Part shown: positions 1 through 6,922 of the stretch, piece after piece | Layout: each line of letters opens with the position of its first letter | Position numbering within the stretch: the first letter of the stretch is position 1 | NCBI GenBank assembly: GCA_029946045.1 | Contig: JAQSDS010000466.1 | Span: forward strand, 1 to 10,962 | Reading direction: 5' to 3' | From: Rhodoferax sp. | GTDB taxonomy: Bacteria; Pseudomonadota; Gammaproteobacteria; Burkholderiales; Burkholderiaceae_C | Length of the DNA stretch: 10,962 nucleotides | Program-made: the position numbers and the translations under genes | Notes under the pieces: generated by a model | Seen by the model: the letters and a program-made list of their open reading frames with translations, nothing else | Database searches by the model: none | What the model was told of the DNA's origin: nothing

Positions 1-1
1 C

Positions 2-541
2 CTGCTTGACAACCATTTGCCTGGCGTCAACGGCGTAGATGCGCTGCCATCGTTGCTTGAAGCGGCCCCTGAAGCCTGCATTCTGATGCTGACGGTGAGT
101 GAAGACGAGAACGATCTGGTCGCAGCCCTGAGGGGTGGCGCCAGCGGCTACTTGCTGAAAACCATGGAAGGTGACGAACTGACCGCTGCCGTACACCGCG
201 CGTTTCAGGGCGACAGCATCATTGCACCCGAGATGATGGGCAAGCTGATTGCTGCCTACAAAAACACCTCTTTCAAGCCGACACCCGGCAGTCAGGCCTC
301 AGCGCCATCTCAAACCGCGAAAACCAGCACGCCCACGGGGCTGGCCATGGCCAGCCTGTCACCGCGTGAACTCGACATCCTGCGCGGCATCGCCCGAGGC
401 GCCAGCAACAAGGAAATTGCGCGCGAGCACGGCATTGTGGAGACCACCGTCAAAATCCATGTGCAACACGTGTTGCGCAAACTGGGGGTGAGTTCACGGG
501 TTCACGCCGCCGTGATGGCCACAGAGCAGGGGCTGCTTTAA
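2..541 (+). CDS. narL: NarL-family nitrate/nitrite response regulator (5' truncated)
   Basis: This is the C-terminal part of a two-component response regulator; the reading frame is open from base 2 and the true start lies upstream of the window. The first visible residues are LLDNHLPGVNG, in which the Asp at bases 8-10 sits at the phospho-acceptor position of a receiver domain. YLLKTMEGDEL carries the conserved receiver Lys. A Ser/Thr/Pro/Gln-rich linker of about 35 residues follows, then a LuxR/GerE-type helix-turn-helix from SPRELDIL to the end, with NKEIAREHGIVETTVKIHVQHVLRKL as the recognition region in two halves. The HTH and the C-terminal RVHAAVMA stretch resemble E. coli NarL closely. 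In this family the cytoplasmic regulator is phosphorylated by a NarX/NarQ-type sensor kinase, which would be expected upstream. It is convergent with nsrR, 18 bp away. A NarP-like or other LuxR-type regulator is the alternative, but the nor/narK setting favours NarL. Confidence 0.85.
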   Translation: MLDNHLPGVNGVDALPSLLEAAPEACILMLTVSEDENDLVAALRGGASGYLLKTMEGDELTAAVHRAFQGDSIIAPEMMGKLIAAYKNTSFKPTPGSQASAPSQTAKTSTPTGLAMASLSPRELDILRGIARGASNKEIAREHGIVETTVKIHVQHVLRKLGVSSRVHAAVMATEQGLL

Positions 542-559
542 ACCGGTCAGGCGATGGCC

Positions 560-1039
560 TCAAACGGATGCGCTTGGCAGGCCGGGAATCCAATGCACAC
601 GCTGTGTTTTTGCCTTGCCGCCAACATTGCTCACCGGCGCCACCAGATCTGCCAGCGTCACGCCATCCAGCACGGCCAGAAAACTCTGCGTGGCCTGATT
701 CAACACCCCTTTGAGTCTGCAGTTCTGGTCCATCCGGCACTGGTTAAGGCTCGGCTCAAAACACTCGACCACGGAAAAATCGGTCTCGGTGGCACGCACG
801 ATGGTACCCAGGCAAAGGTTTTCTGCGGACGGGGCCAGACGCATGCCACCGCCGCGCCCACGTGTGGTTTCCAGCCAGCCACGAGCCGCAAGTTGCTGCA
901 CGATTTTGGTCAGGTGACTGCGCGAAATACCGTGACTCTCAGCAATTTCGGTGATCGTCACCGGCTCGGCGCGGTCCTTGCTGGCCGCACAGTACATCAG
1001 TACGCGCAAGGTGTAATCGGTCCATTGGGTGAGGCGCAT
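560..1039 (-). CDS. nsrR: NsrR, NO-sensing Rrf2-family transcriptional repressor
   Basis: The product is 159 aa, typical for NsrR. Residues 1-65 form the Rrf2 winged helix-turn-helix (MRLTQWTDYTLRVLMY, then ITEIAESHGISRSHLTKIVQ), and the RGRGGGMRLA wing is characteristic of the family. Three cysteines at positions 93, 101 and 107 (ECF...QC...NCRLKGVL) match the Fe-S ligand region of NsrR rather than that of IscR. In characterised NsrR proteins, NO destroys the cluster and relieves repression of NO-detoxification genes. The gene is divergent from ccoG-DUF3079-nnrS and sits in the same locus as norCB, both classic NsrR targets. No strong Shine-Dalgarno sequence is visible before the ATG at 1039-1037. 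A candidate NsrR site at 1061-1083 lies just upstream, so autoregulation is possible (inference). Another Rrf2 regulator is conceivable but unlikely given the Cys pattern and context. Confidence 0.9.
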   Translation of the reverse strand: MRLTQWTDYTLRVLMYCAASKDRAEPVTITEIAESHGISRSHLTKIVQQLAARGWLETTRGRGGGMRLAPSAENLCLGTIVRATETDFSVVECFEPSLNQCRMDQNCRLKGVLNQATQSFLAVLDGVTLADLVAPVSNVGGKAKTQRVHWIPGLPSASV

Positions 1040-1060
1040 AGGTCAGACCAGGTTAAATCA

Positions 1061-1083
1061 AAGATGCAGTCAAGGTGAATTTT
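1061..1083. promoter_or_regulatory. Candidate NsrR operator 1, nsrR-proximal
   Basis: This 23-bp stretch starts with AAGATGCA, a perfect match to the half-site of the NsrR consensus as I recall it (AAGATGCAT-TTNAA-ATGCATCTT). The other arm (GTGAATTTT) is degenerate. By hand count about 16 of 22 informative positions agree. It lies 22 bp upstream of the nsrR start codon and about 90 bp upstream of ccoG, so it could serve nsrR autoregulation or add to control of ccoG. The match is by eye, with no matrix score. Confidence 0.4.
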
Positions 1084-1096
1084 ATCAGGGTAAAAT

Positions 1097-1119
1097 AACA
1101 TCCATATTAAATTCTTCTT
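1097..1119. promoter_or_regulatory. Candidate NsrR operator 2 for ccoG-DUF3079-nnrS
   Basis: This 23-bp AT-rich imperfect palindrome (AACATCCAT, centre ATTAAA, then TTCTTCTT) agrees with the recalled NsrR consensus at about 17 of 22 informative positions. It sits immediately downstream of a TAAAAT hexamer at 1091-1096 that could be a -10 element for ccoG; no good -35 was found. A repressor bound here would block the start of transcription, as expected for NsrR. Its centre is 36 bp from the centre of the candidate site at 1061-1083. Confidence 0.5.
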
Positions 1120-1171
1120 TAAGGATGGCACACATGCCGAAACCGCGACCGGTCCACGCAGCGCCAACGCG

Positions 1172-2626
1172 ATGAAAAAGCCTTTCTCCCAAAAGATCAT
1201 TCCTATCCAGCCGGTCCCCGTTGACGCCGCTGCTGACAGCGTCTTTTCCTTGAGCGACGAGCAGGGCAAAATTTATCCGCGCAGCGTCGGCGGTTTCTTT
1301 AACCGCCTGCGCTGGGTCATGGTCTGGGTCACGCAACTGGTTTTTTACGGCGTCCCCTGGCTGCAATGGAACGACCGACAGGCCGTTTTGTTTGATCTGG
1401 CCGGCAGCCGGTTCTTTATTTTTGGTTTGGTGCTGCACCCGCAGGATCTGATCTACCTGGCTGTGTTGCTGGTGCTGGCGGCACTGACGCTTTTTTTCTT
1501 TACCGCGGTGGCGGGTCGGCTCTGGTGTGGCTACGCTTGCCCGCAGACGGTCTACACCGAGATCTTTTTGTGGCTGGAACGCATCACCGAAGGTGATCGG
1601 CTGGCCCGTATGCGTCTGGACACCTCGCCCTGGCGCGCTGAAAAGGTCCTCCGTAAGGGCGCCAAGCAGGCCCTGTGGATCGGTCTGGGTTTGTTCACCG
1701 GGTTTAGCTTTGTGGGCTATTTCACGCCCATTCAGGACTTGGCGCAGCAACTGCTGACGCTGTCGTTTTCGCCCTGGGAATGGTTCTGGGTCCTGTTTTA
1801 CGGTTTGGCAACCTACGGCAACGCGGGTTATTTGCGCGAGCAAATCTGCAAACAGATGTGCCCCTATGCCCGCATCCAAGGTGCTCTGACCGACATGGAC
1901 TCGATGGTCATTGCCTACGATACCGAGCGGGGTGAGACCAGAGGCTCACGCACACGGGCCGCCGACCCCAAGGCGCTGGGCTTGGGCGACTGCATTGACT
2001 GCACGCTGTGTGTGCAGGTGTGTCCGACCGGCATCGACATTCGCAACGGACTGCAAAACGAGTGTATTGCCTGTGCCGCCTGCATCGATGTCTGCGACGA
2101 AGTCATGGTCAAAATGAACTACCCCACCGGCTTGATCCGCTATTCATCGGGCAAGGGCATGGCTGACAAATTGACACCCAGGCAGATGGTGAAACGGGTC
2201 TGGCGTCCACGCGTTTGGCTTTACGGCGCGCTGTTTATTCTGGTCGTGTCGCTCTTTGTTGGCGGTTTGTCGACGCGCAAGGGCTTTGCTGTGGACATCA
2301 TCAAGGACCGCGGCACCATGGCACGTGAACTTGGCAATGGCGACATCGAAAACATCTACCGCATCAAAGTCATGAACAGCACCGAACGCACGCAAAGCTA
2401 TACCGCAAGCGTGCAGGGCCTGCCGGGTTTGACGCTGACCACCATCCCGGAGTTGAGTGTGCCGGCCACGGGCATCGGGTCGCTGACCGTCCGGCTGACG
2501 CTGGCCTTCGAGGCGGCTCAGGCCTACCGTGGCAAGGCCAGCCCGATCCTCTTCAAGGTACAAACTTCGGACCAGGACAAAGCGGTGGCCGTAGAAGAAA
2601 AATCCACCTTTGTGATCCCGCGCTGA
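1172..2626 (+). CDS. ccoG: CcoG (FixG/RdxA), membrane 4Fe-4S copper-reductase-type accessory protein
   Basis: The product is 484 aa, a usual length for CcoG/RdxA/FixG. The N-terminal half has several membrane segments (about residues 48-66, 82-112, 165-183, 200-215). WCGYACPQ (C119, C123) and a second pair (C226, C230) flank the membrane core. Two classical ferredoxin motifs follow: CIDCTLCVQVCP (C274, C277, C280, C284) and CIACAACIDVC (C298, C301, C304, C308). Another membrane segment lies near 346-366, and a C-terminal Ig-like domain extends to residue 484. In other proteobacteria CcoG reduces Cu(II) for assembly of cbb3-type cytochrome oxidase and is normally next to ccoNOQP. Here it heads an operon with DUF3079 and nnrS behind a candidate NsrR site, which links it to NO stress (inference). 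No in-frame start lies upstream of the ATG at 1172, and no clear Shine-Dalgarno is visible. The stop overlaps the next ORF by TGATG. Confidence 0.92.
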   Translation: MKKPFSQKIIPIQPVPVDAAADSVFSLSDEQGKIYPRSVGGFFNRLRWVMVWVTQLVFYGVPWLQWNDRQAVLFDLAGSRFFIFGLVLHPQDLIYLAVLLVLAALTLFFFTAVAGRLWCGYACPQTVYTEIFLWLERITEGDRLARMRLDTSPWRAEKVLRKGAKQALWIGLGLFTGFSFVGYFTPIQDLAQQLLTLSFSPWEWFWVLFYGLATYGNAGYLREQICKQMCPYARIQGALTDMDSMVIAYDTERGETRGSRTRAADPKALGLGDCIDCTLCVQVCPTGIDIRNGLQNECIACAACIDVCDEVMVKMNYPTGLIRYSSGKGMADKLTPRQMVKRVWRPRVWLYGALFILVVSLFVGGLSTRKGFAVDIIKDRGTMARELGNGDIENIYRIKVMNSTERTQSYTASVQGLPGLTLTTIPELSVPATGIGSLTVRLTLAFEAAQAYRGKASPILFKVQTSDQDKAVAVEEKSTFVIPR

Positions 2627-2646
2627 TGCACCAACCAGGTTCTGCT

Positions 2647-2874
2647 ATGGCCAAGAAATTCCCCCTCCATCCCGCCAACCCGGAGCGCATTTGCTGGGGC
2701 TGTGACCAGTTTTGTGCCATTACCGCCATGGCCTGCTCTAACGAGCGCTCACCGCATCCGTCCGAATTGTTTGGCGAAGACTGGCTGGCCTGGGGTGAGC
2801 AGCAACTCGCGCCAAGTCCGTCGCCGACAGTCCCAAACGCCCCCTCAGAAAACAACACGAGAAAACAAACATGA
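2647..2874 (+). CDS. DUF3079 family small four-cysteine protein
   Basis: The product is 75 aa from the ATG at 2647, which gives the family-typical start MAKKFPLHP. An in-frame ATG at 2626 overlaps the ccoG stop and would add seven unconserved-looking residues, so I prefer the later start; an AGG lies about 8 bases before it. The core ERICWGCDQFC...MACSNE, with Cys16, Cys19, Cys23 and Cys30, followed by HPSELFGEDW, matches my recollection of DUF3079. The cysteine spacing suggests a metal or Fe-S site, but no function is established. The tail after residue 52 is rich in Pro, Ser and Asn and probably disordered. The protein is soluble, with no signal peptide. Its stop overlaps the nnrS start (ATGA), so it is almost certainly co-translated with nnrS and shares the NO-stress context. 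Confidence 0.8.
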   Translation: MAKKFPLHPANPERICWGCDQFCAITAMACSNERSPHPSELFGEDWLAWGEQQLAPSPSPTVPNAPSENNTRKQT

Positions 2875-4064
2875 CAGCCCCTGCCGAGAAAATAGAATCA
2901 GCCGCTCCCGTACCGCATGGCATGCCTTGGTTGCGGCTGGCATTTCGTCCGTTTTATCTCGGTGCGGCCCTGCTGGCGGCCCTCATCGTGCCACTCTGGG
3001 TGGCGATATTTCTGGGTGCAGTCCACTGGCAACCCACGCCGCCCACCGTACTCTGGCACGCCCATGAAATGCTGTTTGGCTTTGCCATCGCGGTCATCGT
3101 GGGGTTTCTGATGACCGCCGGCAAAAGCTGGACCGGTTTGGCCACCCCGCGTGGCCCGACTTTGGGCTTGTTGTTTCTGCTCTGGCTCAGCGCGCGGGTG
3201 GCGTCCTTGGTGGCAAGCTACCCGGTTTTTGCGGCCCTGGACCTGGCGCTGTTGCCCATCGTTGGACTCATTTTTCTGCGCTTACTGATCCGCTCACGCA
3301 ACTGGCGCAATGTACCGCTGGCGCTTATTTTGCTGCTGCTGACGCTGGTGAATTTGACGTTCCATTTGTCAGCCAATGGCGTGATCAACCTGGACCCGAT
3401 GCGCAGTTTGTATGCCGGGCTGGGTTTTGTGGTCATCATTGAATGTGTCATGGCTGGACGCGTGCTGCCCTTCTTCACGACCAGCGCCTTGCCGAACATC
3501 AAAATCGTCACCCTGCCCTGGCTGGACCGGACGGCGCTGGCGGCTACCGTCCTTGGCCTGGCGCTGTGGGTGACCGGCTGGCACAGTGGGCTGGCCAGCG
3601 CCACCCTGGCGCTGGCTTTTGCGCTCCATCTGATTCGCCAGTGGCGCTGGCACCCGCTGGCCACACTTGGCCGCCCCATTTTGTGGATTTTGCACGCGGC
3701 CCATCTTTGGCTGGCTCTGGGTTTGGGCTTGCTGGCCCTGGCGCAGGTGGGTTGGGTCACAACATCGATCGGGGTTCATGCGCTGGGCGTCGGCGCCACG
3801 GGTGGCTTGATCCTTGGCATGATGACACGCACCGCCCGGGGCCATACCGGTCGACCACTAACCGCAGACGCGCCGGAAATGGCGATCTATGCGCTGATCA
3901 TGCTGGCCGCACTGCTGCGGGTGCTGCTGCCCTGGCTGGTCCCGTCACTCTACGTCGGCGGCTTGGTGGCGTCAGCCGCAGCCTGGAGTGCTGCGTTCCT
4001 GATCTTCTTCTGGCAGTACACGCCCTGGCTGGTGAGCGCACGGCCCGATGGCAAGGACGGCTAA
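2871..4064 (+). CDS. nnrS: NnrS family membrane protein, nitrosative-stress resistance
   Basis: The product is 397 aa, normal for NnrS, and is almost entirely hydrophobic with roughly 12 membrane segments. Diagnostic stretches are LAFRPFYLGAALLA near residue 23, LWHAHEMLFGFA near 61-72, VGFLMTAGKSWTG near 77-89, MAGRVLPFFT near 194-203, and GMMTRTARGHTGRPL near 316-330. The His-rich motifs are consistent with the heme and copper reported for NnrS. Known NnrS proteins protect against NO-related stress, probably by preventing formation of iron-NO complexes, and are regulated by NO-responsive factors. The start overlaps the DUF3079 stop by ATGA, so translational coupling is likely; only a weak GAGA precedes it. 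The gene ends 90 bp before the convergent norD. Assignment to the family is secure. Confidence 0.93.
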   Translation: MTAPAEKIESAAPVPHGMPWLRLAFRPFYLGAALLAALIVPLWVAIFLGAVHWQPTPPTVLWHAHEMLFGFAIAVIVGFLMTAGKSWTGLATPRGPTLGLLFLLWLSARVASLVASYPVFAALDLALLPIVGLIFLRLLIRSRNWRNVPLALILLLLTLVNLTFHLSANGVINLDPMRSLYAGLGFVVIIECVMAGRVLPFFTTSALPNIKIVTLPWLDRTALAATVLGLALWVTGWHSGLASATLALAFALHLIRQWRWHPLATLGRPILWILHAAHLWLALGLGLLALAQVGWVTTSIGVHALGVGATGGLILGMMTRTARGHTGRPLTADAPEMAIYALIMLAALLRVLLPWLVPSLYVGGLVASAAAWSAAFLIFFWQYTPWLVSARPDGKDG

Positions 4065-4154
4065 AACGGATACTGGTGGCGAGCAGCCACACCGCCAGAT
4101 CTACCGCCTGCTGCGGCCCATCCGACGACGGGATTGAGCGGGTGGCACCTACCT

Positions 4155-5981
4155 TTAGCGGCGCGACAGCGTGGCCCAGGCTTGCGTGAGTTGCCTCACC
4201 AAATCTTGCGGCCGACGCACCATGGCGTAGCCGTTCTGACCAAACAGCATGGGCAGGTAGTCGTGCGCCTTGTCGTCGATGGTCACGCAAAACGGGATGA
4301 GTCCCGCAGCGTGCGCCTCGCGCACCGCCTGGCGCGTGTCCTCCAGACCGTAGCGGCCTTCGTAGACGTCCAGGTCGTTGGGTTTGCCGTCGGTGAGCAA
4401 CATCAGCAGGCGCTTGCGCTCAGGGCGCTCGGCCAATTGCCGGGTGGCGTGGCGAATGGCGGCGCCCATGCGGGTGTAATAACCAGGCTTGATGGCCCCA
4501 ACCCGGGCACGGCTGTCATCACCCCAACGTTCATCAAAGGTTTTGAGGTGCTGCATGCGCACATGCTGCCGACGCACCGAGCTGAATCCCCAAATGGCAA
4601 ACGGGTCACCCGCGGCGTGCAGCGCCTCGCCAAACACAAACAGCGCGTCCCGAATCACATCAATGACGCGTTCCTGGGGTGTGGCGTAGGCGTCGGTGGA
4701 CAAGGACAGGTCGGCCAGCAGCAGCGTGGCCAGGCTGCGGTCCAGTCGGGCCCGGCGCGTGTAGATGGGCGGCGTGTCGCTGCAAGGGGTGGCGTTGTCC
4801 AACTGGTCGACGTGAAAACGCACCCAGGCATCCAGATCAATCTCATCACCACTGTCCTGCCCGTGCACCGTGCGTGGGGCATCGCGCAGGGTTTCCAGGC
4901 GGCGGCGCAGCTGTCGGGCCGTGAGACGCAGGGCTGGTGACGGCGTGAAGGGCGCGCAATGCTGCGCCTGCATCACCTGCACCCGGCAATGGTCGGGCTG
5001 CAGCACGGCGCGGCGATAGTCCCATTCGGGAAATGCCATGCCCTCGCCCAAAGGCTTGTCGTCGGCGCTGCTGCTGGGTAAATCCAGGTCAAACTTGACG
5101 CGCGAGGCCAGCGTTTGCCCATCGGGAGCCACCGAGAGCTTGTCCATGTCGTTGGCGGCGTTCAGTGCGTTGCCATCTTCTTCGTCGTCGGTACTGCGGT
5201 TGACGTGCACCATTTCGCTCCACGACATCAGCGCTTCGGCACGAAACGGCAACACCATGGCATTGCGGCTCGGCTCGTGCGAGGTGGTCTGGGTGCGTCG
5301 GCGTTGCTTGTCATTGAGCGCAGTGGCTTGCTGGCGCGCGTCGGCACCTTTCTGTCCGGCCGGGCGATCGACCGCGCGGGTGTCCGTCGCACTCAGCCAC
5401 AACCAGACCGGAGCAACTTCCTGGGCTTGGCATGTCCGTTCTCCAGCGACTTGTTCTCTCAAAGCGCCCTGAACTGCAGACTCAGCCTGTTCTTTCTCCC
5501 CACCTGATGTTTGCAAATTCGGGCGTTGCACCAGGTGCGCTTGCAGCAGTGCTTGGTATCTTGAGGCAAAACCCGGAAACTGCGCCAGCGCCGCCTGCGT
5601 AGCGCGCAGATTGTCCTTGATCCAGTCACCGCGATGGACAAAACACGCCGACAGCATCGCCAGCCAAAGATACAGGTCACGATTGAGTTGCGCATCGGCA
5701 AACACGGCCAAGGTGGCGGGGAGCGCCAACACCTCAGGCTCCAGCTGGGCCGTATCAGCACGTTGCCCGCTGCCTGCGAGTTTTTGCAACCAGTGCCGCT
5801 GACCACCGACCGCCTGCATCGAGGCCGGCGTAAAACGCAGCACGGCCGGGCCACCAGCAGCGCGAAAAAAGATACCAATGGCTTTTTGCATGTCCTGCAG
5901 TTGCACTGCCGCCCCCGGATGATCCTGCCGCGTGACCTTGGTGATGGCCTGGTGCCACCAGCGTCCAAGCAATTCTTCCAT
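4155..5981 (-). CDS. norD: NorD, VWA-domain protein for NO reductase activation
   Basis: The product is 608 aa, consistent with NorD. Residues 1-160 are an alpha-helical N-terminal region. A polar, low-complexity middle (about 160-310) is rich in Gln, Asp and Ser. A von Willebrand factor A domain fills about residues 415-608. Its MIDAS metal site is visible as LLADLSLSTD (D424, S426, S428), with T503 in YYTRMGAA and D531 in LLTDGKPND. NorD acts with the AAA+ protein NorQ to insert the non-heme FeB iron into NorB in characterised cNOR systems. It is the last gene of the operon. Its ATG at 5981 overlaps the stop of the upstream Fe-S gene (TGATG), so translational coupling is likely. It is convergent with nnrS, and no clear terminator hairpin was found in the 90-bp gap. 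Confidence 0.93.
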   Translation of the reverse strand: MEELLGRWWHQAITKVTRQDHPGAAVQLQDMQKAIGIFFRAAGGPAVLRFTPASMQAVGGQRHWLQKLAGSGQRADTAQLEPEVLALPATLAVFADAQLNRDLYLWLAMLSACFVHRGDWIKDNLRATQAALAQFPGFASRYQALLQAHLVQRPNLQTSGGEKEQAESAVQGALREQVAGERTCQAQEVAPVWLWLSATDTRAVDRPAGQKGADARQQATALNDKQRRRTQTTSHEPSRNAMVLPFRAEALMSWSEMVHVNRSTDDEEDGNALNAANDMDKLSVAPDGQTLASRVKFDLDLPSSSADDKPLGEGMAFPEWDYRRAVLQPDHCRVQVMQAQHCAPFTPSPALRLTARQLRRRLETLRDAPRTVHGQDSGDEIDLDAWVRFHVDQLDNATPCSDTPPIYTRRARLDRSLATLLLADLSLSTDAYATPQERVIDVIRDALFVFGEALHAAGDPFAIWGFSSVRRQHVRMQHLKTFDERWGDDSRARVGAIKPGYYTRMGAAIRHATRQLAERPERKRLLMLLTDGKPNDLDVYEGRYGLEDTRQAVREAHAAGLIPFCVTIDDKAHDYLPMLFGQNGYAMVRRPQDLVRQLTQAWATLSRR

Positions 5982-6922
5982 CAGTGACGTTCTGCTTGTT
6001 CGCGCTGGCGTTGGCGCAAGGTTTCACGCAAAGCGTCCACGCCCACCTGCCATTCCAGCGTGGGCGTGCGCTGCTGCGCTTGCTGGGTACTGTCGCAGGC
6101 AGTCAGGCATTGGCCGCATTGCACACAGGAGAACATCATGCGTTTGATGTTGCGCGGGTTCAGGCGCATGGGGCAGGCATTGTCGCAAGCGGAACCGCGC
6201 GGGGCATCGCAGGTTTTGCACTCACGCGCCCGTTCCCGGGTAAAGGCCACCACCATGCCCTTGGGGTTGGCCATCCAGGCCAGGCTCTGGAACAAACCCA
6301 CGGCACAGCCAAAGCGGCAAAACAGGTGCCTGGCAAAGGCAAATTCCAGGGTAAATAGCGTGCTGGCAATCAGTAAAAATCGGGTTTGATTGGGTGTCAG
6401 CGTGCCGTGTATCAAGCCACCCCAAATGGCGACGGGCGGCAGCAAATAGGTGAGCAACGTGATTGCCCAGATGAAGCCCATCAGGGCACAACTCAGGGCA
6501 AACAAGGGCCACCAGCCAGCATGGGGGATGGCGCCCGGTTTGGGCGTGGGGCTTTTGTCCCAGAGGCTCAACTTGCCGCAGGCCCGGTGCAGCAGCTTGT
6601 TGAGCCCCTCCACCATCGAAAAATGCGGGCACAACCAGCCGCAATAGAGGCGGCCATAACGGTAGGCCACCCCCAAAAATACGGCCACCACCAGCAAGCC
6701 AGGCACAAAGGCGCGCCAAACCAGTTGCAGGGCGGCATCGGTCGCGCTGATTTGGCCCTGAGCCAGGGCGTCAATGCCCAGGGACCAGCGCTGCCCCAAA
6801 AACCAGAGCTGGGTGTCGGTCAAGTCAAAGCGCAACAGGTTGAGCGCCGGAGCCAACACAAACAGCGCAAAAAAGCCGGTCTGCGTGAGCAAACGCCAAC
6901 GCTGCATGTTGGCTGGTTTCAT
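5981..6922 (-). CDS. NapH/CcoG-like membrane 4Fe-4S polyferredoxin inside the nor operon
   Basis: The product is 313 aa. Membrane segments are predicted by eye near residues 12-30, 70-88, 137-163 and 180-197. LYCGWLCPH (C94, C98) and FCRFGCAVG (C202, C206) are the paired CxxxC motifs of the NapH/NosR/CcoG membrane ferredoxin group. A C-terminal double cluster domain follows: C235, C238, C246, C250-Pro, with unusual spacing CxxC-x7-CxxxCP, then a classical CVQCGQCLTAC (C266, C269, C272, C276). The last 35 residues are charged and helical. It lacks the C-terminal Ig-like domain of CcoG. Family members pass electrons across or into the membrane; no substrate can be read from sequence. Its start overlaps the norQ stop (ATGA) and its stop overlaps the norD start, so it is locked between the two halves of the NorQD chaperone. 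A role in cNOR assembly or electron supply is my inference. I know no settled gene name for it. Confidence 0.85.
   Translation of the reverse strand: MKPANMQRWRLLTQTGFFALFVLAPALNLLRFDLTDTQLWFLGQRWSLGIDALAQGQISATDAALQLVWRAFVPGLLVVAVFLGVAYRYGRLYCGWLCPHFSMVEGLNKLLHRACGKLSLWDKSPTPKPGAIPHAGWWPLFALSCALMGFIWAITLLTYLLPPVAIWGGLIHGTLTPNQTRFLLIASTLFTLEFAFARHLFCRFGCAVGLFQSLAWMANPKGMVVAFTRERARECKTCDAPRGSACDNACPMRLNPRNIKRMMFSCVQCGQCLTACDSTQQAQQRTPTLEWQVGVDALRETLRQRQREQAERH

Noticed and set aside
542..559. Terminator between the convergent narL and nsrR genes
   Set aside because: The gap is 18 bases with no stem-loop or T-tract that I could identify.
1048..1061. FNR-like half-site ATCAA upstream of ccoG
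   Set aside because: The partner half (CCAGG) does not match TTGAT at all.
1085..1879. Long - strand open frame of 264 codons opposite ccoG
   Set aside because: It is antisense to strongly motif-bearing ccoG, has a low-complexity Gln/Arg/His-rich composition, and no family resemblance.
4134..4940. Long + strand open frame of 268 codons opposite norD
   Set aside because: It is an antisense shadow of the high-G+C norD gene. The sequence is His/Gln/Gly-rich without a recognisable domain, while the - strand frame carries a clear VWA domain.
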